A DNA stretch of 64,000 bases from Apolygus lucorum (GCA_009739505.2 CM019172.2:31619873-31683872), one strand, 5' to 3'; numbered from the stretch's first letter, positions 1 to 13,210 are shown. The notes: generated by a model not told the origin, from the letters alone. Numbers and translations: made by a program.

Positions 1-1245
1 CCCTACTGCGCATGCCCGGACTGTTCTAGAACCGTCCCGGACTGCACTACAAACGAAGCTCAGGGTTGGCAAGGTGCTGGTAAGATTTTCGTAAGACTGA
101 GCATTCAGCAGGATCTACCAGTTCCCTGTCAAGCCCCAAATCAACCTTACAACATGAAAAACCCCTGTTCAGGAACTCCGAACAGGCGGTCAACAACTAA
201 TAACCAAACAACATAACCAAAAAAAAAAAAAAAAAAAAATCCAAAATTAATTAATTAATCAAAAAAAATAAATAATAAAAATGATGCTAATACAACCATC
301 TGTTCCGAAAACTCCGGACAGACAGTCAATAATTTATAAATAATAATTAAATTCAATAATAATAATAAAGCTAATATCAAATCAAGAGTAATAAATACCT
401 GACGAATGCAAAAGTGGTAATATCATATTTCTGACAGGTTCAATTGTTTTTGCGCCTCTATATGTTACGCGTCAGAAGATAATGTCAGAAAGGCCGAGTG
501 GAACTCCAGTTGTCTCACATCATCACTATCATGTACAAGAATGTACACAAGCATGTATGGCATTCATTCTCGTGCCGAGACGAAATTTCTGTTCCAGAGT
601 AAAATCTGGAAGTTTCCTGCTCCAGTTCCATCTATTTCCTACGACGATTAAAGCAATATCCAGACGTCTCCTGCACTGCACTGCTTCAACTAATTACCCG
701 ATAGTGATCATGATTTAAAAAAAAAAAGTATTCTACAAAACACAATGTAATTTGAAGTATCTTGAAGTAAATACCGCCTCCCTGATTTTATTTTCTAACG
801 ATGTTACGAAGTAATGGGTTTTTTTTCCAGGGCACTTGCTAAAGTGTGAGCCCTTGTTTACCTATTATTATAATAACTTGTGCAAACCACACTTAGCAAT
901 TGGCCTGTTTTTCCCATTGAATTATATTTTAATTGTATTTAGGGAAACCGGCTTATTAGGTGACCAATGTTACTTTTTCTTCCTTCTCTTGTCTGCCGTG
1001 GTCGTCAGACTTCGTCAGAATGGCCGTGTCGGGAAAAACCCTATTCCGTCGTAGCCCCTATTAGTGAGCAGGACGCCCGTCTAGAGGGCGCTAGTTTAGG
1101 CGCGAGCTAGGAAGCCGGTACCGGGAGAGCGTCAGTCTTCATTGTAAAGGCGAAGCCTAATTACACCCCTCTGAGAGTTTTGCCGAATTATTGCTTTTAT
1201 TTCAAATAATCAACCCTTTACCCACATATATATTATATTATATTA
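1..1245. other. unassigned AT-rich DNA
   Basis: No gene is recognised. There is a long A run near 219-239 and low-complexity A/T sequence to about 370. Stretches at about 167-203 and 301-339 are diverged direct copies of each other (both carry a 'aactccg..acag.c.gtcaa' pattern). Open frames of 72-78 codons here match no family I know. Confidence 0.5.
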
Positions 1246-1566
1246 AATATATATATATTATACATTATATGCGACCCCGGTGAATAAGTGGTTAAGTCAA
1301 ATTTGCCCATTTTACTGGGGAGCATTATTAAAATTTGAACCTTCACCTAAAATCCGGATTTTGTCGTAGAAGGTTGAAATTTGGAATGAATGACTACATC
1401 ATTCATTCCATGACTACATCATTCATTCCAAATTTCAACTTTCTTCGACAAAATCCGGATTTTAGGTGAAGGTTCAAATTTCTAATAATGCTCCCCTGTA
1501 AAATGGGCAAATTTGACTTGACCACTTATTCACCGGGGTCGCATATATAATATATATATATTATAT
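1246..1566. repeat. long palindrome (foldback MITE-like), arms about 145 bp
   Basis: The left arm (about 1246-1393) and right arm (about 1418-1566) are near-perfect reverse complements, flanked outside by (TA)-rich runs. The loop holds a 20-bp tandem duplication at 1391-1410 and 1411-1430. The arms differ by only a few bases, so the structure is young or conversion-homogenised. No coding frame is present. A non-autonomous foldback transposon inserted in TA-rich DNA is the simplest reading; its superfamily cannot be told. Confidence 0.8.
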
Positions 1567-4059
1567 ACTAATATTTCGCTAGGTTTGTTCGAGTATTATT
1601 TCTTTATTAATCATACACCGCTTTGTTGCTACAACGTTCCCACGAGTTTTTGATGGTAAATTTAATACTCTCAGTTCCTTCGTCGTAATATCCTCCCTTA
1701 CTGATATTGGTCGATGGTAGTGGTTTCTTAGTTTGAAGAGGCTAAATATTACAAACGTGCAACTTGAGTTGAGGAATCAAATTAAGTTGCCAATACCTTC
1801 AGCAGTAACATACAGATAAATACAGAACCCGCATACAACAAATTTAACTTGATTTGCTAGAAACCGCACGACTCAATACGCCTCCGCTCATTTCTGGAGT
1901 AGATATTCGCATTACATCCTACATTTATACAGGCACCTCTCATCTCATCAAACTTTCCATCCAATTCAAGTCGAATTTCGACGAACAGATTCCTCAATTA
2001 CGCGGGGAGGATTGCTTTCTAATTAATTCCGAACACAATCTGAACTTTCCCGGCCGTAGCGGTGGAAACGACCTGGATCGAGAAATTCATCATTATTCAA
2101 TATTATTTGAATGGGATTTATATGGAATGATAACAAGCGAAGAAGCTACTCGCCAACATTTGAATACAATTTACCCGAAACTCGAACTGACTTAGCATTT
2201 CATCAGTCGCGCTCTGGCCGTGATTTTCCATTGAGTTTTCGAAAACCGGTAGCTTTGGATTCGTATCTGCAGAATGGTATTAAATGTAAGAGGTTATCGT
2301 CAACGTATCTTATTGGAAAACCAGTCGTAACAAGCAAGTTGAGTACAATAAGCGAGCGAGACCATCGATAAGGTTCTCTCAGCCTGATGATGATGTCCTT
2401 ACATTGAAAGGACTCGCTTACTAAACTTCAATGGCTGATTACGACGGTGTCTCTGATTGGGTAAGTGAATAATTAATAACAATATCAACACAAGTTGCTC
2501 AGGTTGTGGCTATGCCTCCAGCCAGGAGCTAGAGAACTTTGGGTCAACCCAAATCAAGAACTCACTGCTTTTGAGTTTCAAAGCTTCTGTTTGACTGTAT
2601 CTGTCAGAAGAAAAATTCTTCTTTATTGCAAAACCATGCAAAAATATTTTAATTATCACGAAGAGTGCGGATTAGTCCCTTGACAGGCACCCGTAAATGT
2701 GGATTCCCCACAACTTGGATTTCTCTGTTCCAAATAATTGAAAAATTCGCCAATTCAAAAGAATGTGGGTAAAGACTATAAATTTTCTTCGAGGAAATCG
2801 TATCAGCTCAGTTTTAAACATATCAAACTTCTCCTTTTCACCCTAGAATGGTGAATGTGGTACAAAACCTCTTGAGAACCGCTGAAAGGGCTTGAGAGGA
2901 AACCAAATCAGCTGTGTGAGACTCTAACCTCTCTTTATCAAACGTTCTTAGTTGTACGAAGCCTCTTCAGGCCGACTGGAAGCGATTAAAATGACGTCAT
3001 ATTAGTTCTATGTAAGTTGAATCGTGCTTCTCTCCTATTTACAGGGCTGAGAGTTGATTCATAGCACAACATCCAATTTCTCGTTCCAGGCTGTTGCCTG
3101 GTTCAAATGTGAAAATACCAGATATTACTTGGTTCAAGCCATAGATGGTTCCTTTTAAAATGTATTAAACACTCAACAAAATCAATTTCTCTCAATAGCT
3201 CAATTCTGTCTCAATTTGCTCGATCCTGAAGCGTTTCTGTTGGTTCCACGATGATTTCTGATGAAATCTATTGACATCCGACTTGTGGGACCTCAGAAGC
3301 ATTTTGTTGTGTGAATACATCGGATTACAAACACGGTATGAACTTTCTATTGAACTCGAAGGTAAACAAATGAAGAATGATCAACGCCAAAAAACTGGAC
3401 CAAAAGACATTTAAACCGCAATCCTGGAGTTCTTCCCCATATGCGCACTCAATGAAGTGGTTTTTTCCCCGGTATAGCATAATTCTTGCTTGCTTTTAGA
3501 CGGATATAAAGGTGCTTTTCATTGGAAAGGTCTGCAAATTCAGAAAGTACTCCTCAAAATCCTACAAGGAGCGTTACCACAGAATACCGAAGACATGTAC
3601 TAAGTACTGGCTCCAGTACAGCCTGAGCGTTACTAACTCATTTTCGGAGTGGCGATAATCGGGTTTTTCCCCTGAACCCTTCAAGTATTTCACCTGGTTA
3701 GAAACAATTAAGATACCGTAGGTACTTCAACACAATTCACTTCCCTCTTCTTCTTGGCTTCCGGTATTCCGTCACTATAAAGTGCCAATTTGTCCCCATG
3801 GACAAATCCTTCCCTCCTCATTGGGCTGGTCCTGGATCTCATCAGCTACTTCTCCCCCATCACGAACAGTGAAACGTGTGTTCATAGTGAGAACCGCCGC
3901 TGCCACCAGTGTTATGTGAATGAATATAGTTTGAGTGCAAATCTGATGTAGTATTCCAAATAAGAACCAACTTGGTCGGAGATATCTTCATAGATCTTCT
4001 ATGTCAAATAAACTAAAGGAAAAAGAAGAAGAAGAAGAAATCTTGGTCGGATTACAAGC
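1567..4059. other. unassigned intergenic DNA
   Basis: Nothing recognisable. The longest frame, 113 codons at 1854-2195, has no motif I know and overlaps another frame. A short GAA microsatellite lies near 4024-4040. Confidence 0.4.
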
Positions 4060-4560
4060 ACAGTCTGAACTTTAGGAGCATCTAGGGGAAGAAAGTGGTG
4101 GAACGGCGTGAGCGCTACCTAGCGAAGATTAGATGAACCTTCCAGAACTCTCATATCATTTGGCTTATGTGATTTAGGTATCGAATGTTGTGTTTCAAAT
4201 TCTTTCGTAAATAATAGAATGCTTTAAAAATTAATGCTGTTTACCTAGGAGTACAAAGATTTTCATTTCATGTTGAATACCTTTCTAATTGATGCATCAA
4301 ACAGATTTGATTGCCTTTTTCTGCCTATAGATTAGGCAGGGATCCATTAGGATGGGATCCATCCAGGATTAGGTGCATCCATCTTGGCAAAAAAGAAGAG
4401 AAGGTTCATCTAATCGTCTCTAGATAGCGCTCAGGCCGTTCCAACACTTTCTTTCACCGGATGCTCCTCTGAAATTTTTATTGAAGTCGAAGATAAACAA
4501 ATATTTCATTTGGTTAGAAACGATTAAGATACCGTAGGTACGTCAACACTATTGCGTTTT
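4060..4560. repeat. old inverted repeat plus a displaced direct copy
   Basis: Segments about 4067-4145 and 4402-4475 are diverged reverse complements (about 75 bp). In addition 4504-4553 is a direct copy of 3691-3740, sharing 'gattaagataccgtaggta' with few differences. This looks like a decayed foldback element whose neighbouring sequence was duplicated. No coding content is visible. Confidence 0.6.
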
Positions 4561-5245
4561 TAGGGAGAGGATTAACCGGTTTTTTTTCAGGTAATTCATG
4601 ATTATATTTAATCGGGGTCGGTGGATTTTGATGATTCGGCTCTCCTTGTTTCCCATCAAGTTTTTTCCGGTTTCAACAATAACTCACAGTCGTAATCACC
4701 GGAAGATAGAAGCGTAGGCGGTGGTTGGACGAGCTAACAGAGAAAAGCTCTTATCTCAGCGGTTTCCAGCCTGGAGGCATGCCACCAGGCCAAAGGACCG
4801 GGCGACCACCAAGCTTGATATTTTGCCCTTTTTTCTTGCGTGCTTTTGACTTTTTTCTTCCCCCACTCTTCTTTTCTACCGTCATTTTTAAAGAAAAGCG
4901 CCTCGACTGCATAAATCATACGAGGACGGAGGAAATGACAGCGATAAAACCTGGGAGCCAGGAGGCAGTTTGGAAAGTTTCTCCTTGGAGAATTTTTTCT
5001 CGTTGGGTTAAGTACGTTTCTACACATATGCGGGCTCCGGTGTTCTCGCTGTCATAACGACAATTATTCATGGTATACATTCTTGTAATGATTATCGAAC
5101 CAAATTTTAACTGAAATTTCCATCCACTTCCTCAGTCGCAGGGATAAGTCCTCCTATCATCTAGAACTCGTTGATCAATATTTCAAGGGTTCCAAGTATA
5201 CACCCAGTATTTCCAAGAGTTTATCTCAAAATATCAATCTCTAAG
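4561..5245. other. unassigned DNA with overlapping frames on both strands
   Basis: Frames of 110 codons (+, 4725-5057) and 97 codons (-, 4734-5027) overlap over the same interval, which is typical of chance openness. Neither resembles a known protein. Confidence 0.35.
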
Positions 5246-5425
5246 TACCTATCAGTCCGGGGCGATGATTTTCATGTACACTCCAATCAGCAAAATCCCT
5301 AAAAATTTCATCGAAATAGGATGGAAACTGTACAAGTGGCTATCAGTCAGAGGGTGATTATTTTCAATGGGACTATCTGCAACCCAATTAGCACAAATCC
5401 TGAATATTTAACTGAAATCGAAGAA
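5246..5425 (-). repeat. Rep-B, degraded fragment
   Basis: It carries two rounds of the Rep-B phrase (a 'tatcagtccgggg' type start, then 'aatttcatcgaaat..gga') in minus orientation. It is strongly diverged from the copies at 15.3, 28.0 and 34.9 kb. Confidence 0.6.
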
Positions 5426-7679
5426 TAAATTCTAATATCATGACAGACACAACAGAGACTTCGATTCGATAAAGTCGAGATTTAACATTAAAGTCATCAA
5501 AACTTGTTGGTTTACTCGAGAGAAAAGACCAATTCAAAGGCCTGTTTTCACCTTCGATTGTTCGAAAAAGTCGAGAATGAACGTTGAAATTAGGTAACCA
5601 GAATCAGACTAGTAAGTTGAGGAGAAACAGGTGCGCGGTGCGGGTTAGCATTCAATAGCTGCAAGTGTGCACTTAAGAACCCAATTTGCTAATTTTCGAG
5701 AAAAAATTAAGCAATTGCAACGGCATTATTACAAAAATTTAAATAACAAAAATGAACAAATAAAAGTTTCTTCCGAGGTTTTTTGAGAGAAAAATGGAAT
5801 TCCCTGAGCTTTTCAGTAGAGTAAAATTTCCTGAGTATTCCAGGTTTTCCAGGACGCTGGGCACCCTGGTTATTATTGAGAATTTTTAAAATTTCAACAT
5901 TCAAAAGATTGGTTGAGCTAAATTTTTCTGCAGGAAAACTTGATTGAAGGAAATCGAGTCATCTTTAAGAGACTGTACAGTAAGTTTCCAGACATTTTCA
6001 AGCCGCATTCTTTCAAGCCACCACCCGGTAGTGCAAACGTGGTTTTTGTCGAACAGAAAGACTCGTTTGGACGTTGAGTCGTCCAACTCAATCCCAACCA
6101 ATCTCTGATGTAGATGATAGGGTCGTGTGTGAACAGAGGATTACAATCCCCATTTATTGCTGTTTGCATCCCGAAATACGCTCAGCGAATCCTTTGGTTA
6201 ATGGAGATGTTGTGTCTGGTTCCAGTGTCTGCGAAGTTGTAAATCGCTAACTCCATCGAAGGGATAACAGCTATCGGTGTGGGGTCGCCCGGAACTTTGC
6301 TTGAGAGCTCCCCAGAATGAACGATTGGGCCCTCATCAATCAATCCTCGGTTTCCACATTACTGTACATGGCTTAAAGGTGGGCTTTCGTTTACATGTAA
6401 CGTTTGAATATTTACAACGTTACCAGCTGTAGCAATGCCCTTCGTCAATAATTGACAAGGGTGGGTGGTGGAATTGTACTTCGTAATTAACTTTATTGTT
6501 TCCTAAGCGGATCATGTCATGCAAATACATTACCTGAATGATTCGGAGGGTACTTTGGGACTTTTATCAAGATGCGAACATGGTATTGGAAGAAGCTATG
6601 CTGCTGATTTAAGGCGCATGAAGGTCCTATCTCTACACACCTTGCTGCTCAGTTAACTTGGGCCAGTTTTTCCATCAGCGTTAAGGATCTAATCCAATCT
6701 GACCACCATTTTTGGATCAGATTTACCCCTACTGTAAAACATAGCCGTTATATTTTGGACTAAATGCTCAATCTCAACCACATTGTCCATCAGTTTGCAG
6801 AAATATTGACCTCCTTTCGTTGCTCGAGGACCACGGAAAATATGAATCGCTAATTTCACCTAACGGACTTTCCAGTGGCCAGCGCCAGCGAGTCATACAA
6901 TTATTTACGGGCCTCTTGAAACCGGCTTTAAATGGTAATGAACGGCCGTTTGTGGAGAGCTAGAGAGAGAGGAGAGGTTTTATGTGAGTACTGTGACCTC
7001 CGACCTCTGGTGGACGTCGAGCTAAAGTTGTTTGACATAGAAGGACTTTTCCGGCATGGAACGTCCGTGTTGACATTTTATTGATCCTTCACGTAGATGG
7101 GAACAATTAACGCAGATTAAACATTGCTGAATATGAATTAATAATAATGAATAAATGTAAATGTATAATATGAAAATCTGCTCAGTGATTTGCTTCAAGA
7201 TTGTAACCTACCTGATGCGATATGCTGCATTTGTAACCTACCTATATTTTACTACGGTTTTTGACTTCAATTAGCACCTTGGGATCTAAACTCAAAGATA
7301 TTCAAGGTATGGTTGGTGTCGAGAAAGCATTAAGCAACCGTCCAATTAAAAAGCATGATGCTACTAGCTGGATCAGCACACTGTGCATCAGTAGCATAGT
7401 ATGAAATTACAGGTACTGTTACTGTTCCTCATCATAAGTTCACGAAATTTCCGGTTCTAACCACATTCTTGCAGCTTTCTTGTGAGTAATCTGCCAGCAC
7501 AAAGCTAAAGCTACAATTTGACTGAATGGTATGGTTCTTCCAAATCTTCCGATTCAGTACATTCCGTACATTACGGTACACATGGAAATGGTTCATGTCA
7601 CTTAAGTTTATTGTGGAGAAGGAAGCAGATAGGACGTCGTTATCCTTTATCATTCAAGTTTAATTTGGCTAGCGCTTTT
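5426..7679. other. unassigned intergenic DNA
   Basis: No recognised gene or repeat boundary. Frames of 65-83 codons at 5707-6169 (-) are unrecognised. The stretch around 7451-7632 shares short pieces with 10083-10195, one of them (20+ bp, GGAGAAGGAAGCAGAT core) in opposite orientation, hinting at an old uncatalogued repeat. Confidence 0.35.
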
Positions 7680-7689
7680 GGGGCGAGCT

Positions 7690-8692
7690 GTGGCCCCTTT
7701 CCCAAGCCTTCGTTCAATTTTCAATCACTTGACTCTGAGCGGCTACAAAGAAATGGAGTCTCTTACTGGTCAGAGTACAAGCCAGCCACTGCCCGACTTA
7801 CGACTCAGGGTACCTTCCTCTCTAGAGTGGGAGACCTGCAGGAGCTGTATAGCCTCCCTGAGACGCTCGAGGAACATGAGCCTTTCCCATCTCTGGCAGA
7901 AACTCTCCCGGGACCAACAGCGGTTGGCTGCTTGGATCTGGTGATGCCCGTCTCCCGATTAGCTTTGATGGCGAGATTCGGGCAGTGGTATTGGCTCTGG
8001 ATCTGATTGAGAAATCCAGACGACGTCGAGCAGTCATTCTGATTGATTCACAGGCAGCCATCCAAGGGCTCACCACTAACTCGCAAACCGAATCCTTGGA
8101 TGTTATGAGGGGAAGAAAGAATATCGAAAAACTGACTAGAAATGAAATCAGGATTGTTTTGCAATGGATCCCTTCCCACTGTGGTATTCTGGAAAATGAG
8201 CGAGCTGACGCACTAGCTAAGGAAGGATCCCAGATGGAGATGCCAGCTGTCCCGACACCTTTTCCAGCTGCAAAGCGGTGCATAAAGGACTCGGTAGCAG
8301 AAAGAATGAAGAAAGTCCAATGCCACGCGGCAGAGGGTCAGCGATGGAGCAGGTTGCTGGAGAGAGATAGTCGCGTTCCGCAAGAATTGTCGCGCAGTCT
8401 GTGGCAGGTTTTCGACACCTAACAGGTCACGATTACCTTAACGCCCACCTCCACAAAATTCGAGTCAAGGATAGTCCAACCTGCTCACTATGCCAAACGA
8501 CAGAAATGATTACAACTGACCATTTATTTGACTGTCCTCAACTTGAGGACATAAGACAAAGCTTTCTTCCTGACGACACCAGTTGGTCGAAGACATCCAA
8601 AATATATTGGGCTGCAAGAGGCCGCATGGCGGAATACCCAATGGCCAAATGGCGTAGGGTAAAAAAAAAATAAATAAATATAAAAAAAATCT
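7690..8692 (+). pseudogene. LINE (non-LTR retrotransposon) 3' end: RNase H and C-terminal zinc-knuckle remnant
   Basis: This is the 3' part of a non-LTR retrotransposon ORF2. RNase H degrades the RNA strand of the RNA-DNA hybrid made during target-primed reverse transcription. In the frame running from about 7898 through 8422, an acidic Glu sits in FDGEIRAV (7964-7987), an Asp in LIDSQAAI (residues 19-26 counted from 7985), and WIPSHCGI then ERADALAKEG follow (residues 61-81). A frameshift near 8402-8412 moves the protein into the frame 8401-8673, where FRHLTGHDYLNAHLH is followed by a CSLC...H...C cluster (residues 28-45), the usual LINE C-terminus. An A-rich tail (about 8660-8690) ends the copy. 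The reverse transcriptase is absent, so the copy is 5'-truncated and dead. The clade is one that keeps RNase H (I/R1/LOA-like); I cannot decide which. Confidence 0.85.
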
Positions 8693-8706
8693 TCAATCAT
8701 ACCTAC

Positions 8707-8755
8707 CCACTCCATCTTCCATCACTCAAGAGTCACCGGATGGAAGATGGAGTGG
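8707..8755. repeat. 16-bp-stem hairpin just after the LINE tail
   Basis: CCACTCCATCTTCCAT at 8707-8722 is perfectly complementary to 8740-8755, with a 17-nt loop. It sits about 15 bp beyond the LINE A-rich tail. Its role is unknown. Confidence 0.8.
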
Positions 8756-8908
8756 CTATGATTCAGAGAGATCATAAACGGTATGGCAGTCCAGGCACTT
8801 GATACTAAAAACTTCACCTAAACGACTTTGCAAAATCAAAAGGTGGATTTGATAACGGCTTCCCTTATCATGTTGGAAAAGACGCGGGAGGGGAGGTTAC
8901 AGACACAA

Positions 8909-9498
8909 AAAACGCTGCAAATTATTATACAATGGTTTATTATTTTTCTATAGATCACTCGTCTGCAAAACCACCAACCATCCAACATGAAGAAAAACAT
9001 CGATCGCATTTCAGTCAGCTTTAATTTGAACGGAGATTAGGCCTCTTTTGCGATTCACACTCGTGTTTCTGATTTATCGTACGTCCAAAACTCAAATTCT
9101 TGTAGTGAGCAAACAGTTTGTCCTACAGAGCTCCGGGTGGTCTCAAAAAACATTTAAAATTCTATAGAATCTTAAATTGAAGGAAAAAAGATACCTTTAC
9201 ATCAAAATTTTTTGAGTTAGGGCGGTTTCAAAATTCATTTTGGAACCCTTAGACGTAATCTACATCAACCAAAATCTTCGGGGCACAACTAGACCCCAAA
9301 TGGAGCCTACATACCAAATTTCATCAAAATCGGTCAATGCTAAGTGGGGAAAGTACGTTGTACGGCCGGCCAAATTTTTATTCGATTTTTGGATTCTACG
9401 TACCTTGAAACGTAAACCATCAAATTTTGAGGGGTGTTAGAAATTTTTTTTTTCTTGGTCGATTCCAAAGGTTCATTATTGAAAATAATAAACCAAAA
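8909..9498 (+). mobile_element. Rep-A copy 1, full length (family reference description)
   Basis: Rep-A runs from AAAACGCTGCAAATTATTA to AATAATAAACCAAAA, about 590-640 bp. Shared landmarks in order are: an inner 14-bp motif TGGTTTATTATTTT about 24 bp from the 5' end; 'gagattaggcctctttt'; 'tcgtgtttctgatttatcgta'; 'cggggcacaactagacccc'; an array of 7-bp GC-rich units; 'ttggattctacgtacctt'; and a 3'-terminal hairpin GGTTCATTATT-GAA-AATAATAAACC whose 3' arm is the inverse of the 5' motif. No target duplication is visible and the base after the 3' end is usually T. These traits (asymmetric inverted repeats, internal microsatellite, 3' stem-loop, no duplication) are those of Helentron-associated elements (HINE/DINE). 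That assignment is inference. This copy has a short, decayed 7-bp array. Confidence 0.85.
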
Positions 9499-10283
9499 TT
9501 GAAAGCACGAGAGAAACTTCGAGAGGACTGAGCGATGTTAGCGCTCTTGCGGATAGTTAGATAACTTCGCCTCAAAAACCACGATTGTCAGCGCTATCTC
9601 TTGGTTGGCGCTGATCTGAGCTTTGACTCCCGCGCGCCCTTAGCCTCAGGCACCGGCGGGTATTGGACGAAGCAATCAACCTGCGGGCGGTACTGCATGC
9701 CGCTCTCACGGAATTTATTATTAAACTGATAATAACCAATTACTTTCATTGTTTTGAGGCCAAATAAAATATAACACGCAATTCATCATTAAAAAATCTA
9801 TAAATGATAACTTTGGCATTGTTTGTTTCTCTAAATTAGTTCCGCAGAAAAATCACGAAACAAAATCTGATTTGAAATGATTTGAATTTTTGGTGTGATT
9901 GATTTTTACTGTTCTCAATGCATGATTTAACAGAAAAACAGAAAATTGGTCCTGTTCTTTCCTGAAAACATAACAGGGATATGAAAGAGACATTCTTTAA
10001 TGATAGGTAGGTACTTTTTATTTATAACATCTCAATGAAACTTCAATAAAATAATGAATCGAGAGTCGTAAAAGCTTCAAATGACTCTTATCTGCTTCCT
10101 TCTCCACAATAACCGCAATATGACTGCACCAGGAGTACAGAACAACTTTGGTTTTTATCATCATTTCAACCGGCATTCTTGCAGGTTTCTGGTGGATCCA
10201 TCCATTCCACACAATCGTGTAAGTCTTCCAATTGATTCAACACACAAGTAGTACATGGTAATAGTTTTTTTTTCACTGTTCCA
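9499..10283. other. unassigned DNA with a GC-rich patch
   Basis: Nothing recognised. The only compositional feature is a GC-rich patch at about 9620-9715. Confidence 0.4.
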
Positions 10284-10396
10284 CTTCATCAATGGGGTTT
10301 TTCAGTCAATTTCTAATTTTTTTCTTTTTTTTTCAAAAGAGTATGGCCCAGGAATAACGGTAATTGGGTTTGTTCGTCGAGAAAATGTTCAGAAGA
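10284..10396 (+). repeat. Rep-E copy 1
   Basis: It starts 'caatggggtttttcagtcaa', passes a T-rich tract, and continues 'caaaagagtatggc.caggaat.aacggtaat.gg' to 'gttcgtcgagaaaat'. The same string of landmarks recurs at 25606-25722. No coding content. Confidence 0.75.
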
Positions 10397-12562
10397 AATA
10401 TATTAGGGAAGCTGATAAAAGTTGAAAATTTTAACGATAGCGGGAGTATTTAGGTTTTCAATGGTGCTGAATTCAAATTTGAGGTCAAAAACCTGAATTT
10501 CCGACCCACCGAAATACCCCGTTCTACTGAGGAAGGTTGCAGATGGTTAGTCACTTTCAAAAGCTACAAACCAATGAAGGACTCCTGACTTTCCGGCATC
10601 CCCTAAGGAAATGTAATATTTCTCATCATCTACCCCGAATTCTGGCACCTTTAAAATGTATCGATCGTAAGGTGCTCGATACTTTGATCGCTCATTATTA
10701 AATATTTTTAGCTCTAACAAACCACCTCTCAGCTACCATTGCCAGTTAGGTGACTCAGAACAAAAGCTCCCACGACCGTAACAAACCAATGAAAGAAATG
10801 AAGAAAAATCTTGTTTCCTAATTAGAAGAGGCACAGGCTCTTGCCTCCCTCACTCCCACTTCAAGTTTCTACTTCTCAAACCTTGTTTTTTTTTTCAAAA
10901 ATACCCTCCTCTTCCCTCCCGAAAAAGAAATCTCAGCTTTTTTTCATAACCGCAGGAAAACTGCGCACGGGATCGGCCGAGTGGTTCAAAGAAATTCTTC
11001 CCGGAAGGGGAGGAAAGCCTCCTCTTTTTTCGTATATTCACGGAGGTGCTAACGAGCTGAAACAAGCTTGTTCGTTAGGGTCGGTAGGGTTTTTTATATC
11101 GAAGGCTCCGATGACAAAACATTTTTCCGTTTTTCCCACCCTCCATGGTTTAATTTTAAAGGCGTGCCCAAGAGAGCAAAAAAAAGAGATTATTTTTGAG
11201 CAATGATTGCGTTAACTGACAAATTGTTACGCAAGAAGTTAGAGGCCTTGCTCTTTCATCACACGTTTCAATGTTTAATTACCTAACGATTTATAATTGC
11301 TAGGTTGAAAAACGTCAACCAAAACAACTCAACCCCCAAATTCTTCACAATTTCAGTTAATTCAATAATATTAAATATTATTGAATTATATATTATATTT
11401 ATTATTGAATTATATATTATATATATTATTGAATATATATATATTATTTAATAATATTAAATATTATTGACAATGAAATTTTCATTGTCAAAATTGACGA
11501 TCAAAGATAATTAGGACTTGGCAAAGTTCTTGGGCAAAGATTTCCAATATTTTTTAGATTGGTAAATTCACTACGATTGAAATTTATCAAAATGTACTTT
11601 GTTAGAGTAAATAATTAATAAACTTGCATTTGAATGTAGATAAACAACTAGTGTTTTTTTAATAAAAGAAACCCAGGGGAATACGTCTCGAATCTTCATT
11701 TGCGGTTTCATTTCGTCACACAGTAACAAGAACTCTAAAGGTCGAACGTCGTGCATTTTGCCCCTCGATCCAAAAGGTAGCGCTAGCGAGCGAGCCCTAA
11801 ACCTCTACTGTAGACAGCACAAATGAATATGAGACTTTTCGACTTCTTCCACACCTCAATGCTAAGAAATTAAAGGAAATCGACCAAGCCTTTCCCCCAC
11901 TTCTGGGACAGTGCTTGATGTACAATGGCCAGCATCTTTTGAATCTTCCCACATGAGCACCCTTGCTATGAGTCTTCAAATCTCCAAGATTGAGCGTATT
12001 CTTGGTTCTTTTTTTCTTTTTTCATGCATTCAACTCATTCATGTAACTTATGTTTTGTTCTTTGATTGTGAGCAAAGACTATTCCAAACACTTTTTACAC
12101 CCACAATTAAAATTTTCTCTCACATAATGGAAGCATCATAAACAAGTTTGCTTCCATACCATGTCCTTGTAAAAGAAAAATTAAATTTTGGTTCTACGTC
12201 TAGGTTTGTTAGGATTAGCTCCTTGACGTTATCTTAGCTAAGACTAAGATACATCAATAACCAATGTCTATGAAACAATGATTGAGAAAGCTACAATGCC
12301 CACTCACTTGGCCGACGTACTACTAGTTTGTGCCTCCATGTCTGTGAAAAGTGTATTATTTTACAGGTAAGTATATATTGTGATACAATAAAAACCACCT
12401 CCAACAACCTCTGATGTGTAGATGAGAGTGATATATGTTGACTAGGTGGACTGTACTTGATATTTTTCAACTTCAACAATATCAAAAATTATTATCGTCA
12501 GATGGTGTGTGACGGTTAGGACTCACTTATTTCTTGGTTACAGGGATTTATATGAAATGAAT
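10397..12562. other. unassigned intergenic DNA
   Basis: A 121-codon frame at 10841-11206 is unrecognised and is rich in simple T/C runs. At 12286-12320 a short phrase resembling the Rep-B end ('aagctac..tgcc.actcacttgg') appears. The AT palindromes inside this stretch are listed separately. Confidence 0.4.
11352..11489. repeat. cluster of AT palindromes
   Basis: Repeated 'aatattattgaat' blocks on both strands form several nested near-palindromes. The last is GACAATGAAATTTTCATTGTC-like at about 11469-11489. The sequence could extrude cruciforms; no gene is present. Confidence 0.75.
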
Positions 12563-13143
12563 AAAACGCTACAAATTATTACACAAAGGTTTATCTTTTT
12601 CTATATAGATCACTCGTCTGCAAAGAACACGGTCTTTGCCATTGTTTCCACCAACCAACTTGATTAGGGATTGGGCCTCTTTTGCGATTCACACTCGTGT
12701 TTCTGATTTATCGTAAGTCCAACCCTTAAGTTCACGTTCACGTACGTTGTCCTACAGGGCTCCGCGTGGTCTCAAAAAATTCTAAAAATTCTCTACTAAT
12801 ATAAATTGATTGAAAAACATACCTTTATATCAAAATTTTTTGAGTTAAGGTGTTTTCAACATTTCAAACCTTACTTTATAACCCTTAAAAGTGACCTACA
12901 TCTACCAGAATCTTCGGGGCACAACTAGACCCCAAATGGAGCCTACATACCAAATTTCATCAAAATCTGTCAATGCTAAGTAGGGAAAGTGCCGCAAACG
13001 GCGGACGGCGGACGGACGGCCAAATTTTTATTCGATTTTTGGATTCTACGTACTTTGAAAGGCCAACAAATTTTGAGGGGGGTTAAAAAATTTTTTTCCT
13101 TGGTCGATTCCAAAGGTTCATTATTGAAAATAATAAACCAAAA
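12563..13143 (+). mobile_element. Rep-A copy 2, full length
   Basis: Both ends are present; the first bases read AAAACGCTACAA instead of the consensus GCTGC. The internal 7-bp array is short and decayed. The copy ends in the 3' hairpin and CCAAAA, then T. Confidence 0.85.
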
Positions 13144-13210
13144 TGAGGTATCCACTACTAAAATATTTCCCACTTTCTCAGGAAATACGTGTTTAATGAG
13201 TAACACGACC

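Noticed and set aside
4725..5057. 110-codon plus frame with a 97-codon frame on the other strand
   Set aside because: Both strands are open, low-complexity Pro/Phe-rich translation, no motif.
7518..8283. 162-codon plus frame and 153-codon minus frame over the LINE
   Set aside because: The RNase H motifs lie in the other plus frame; these two have none.
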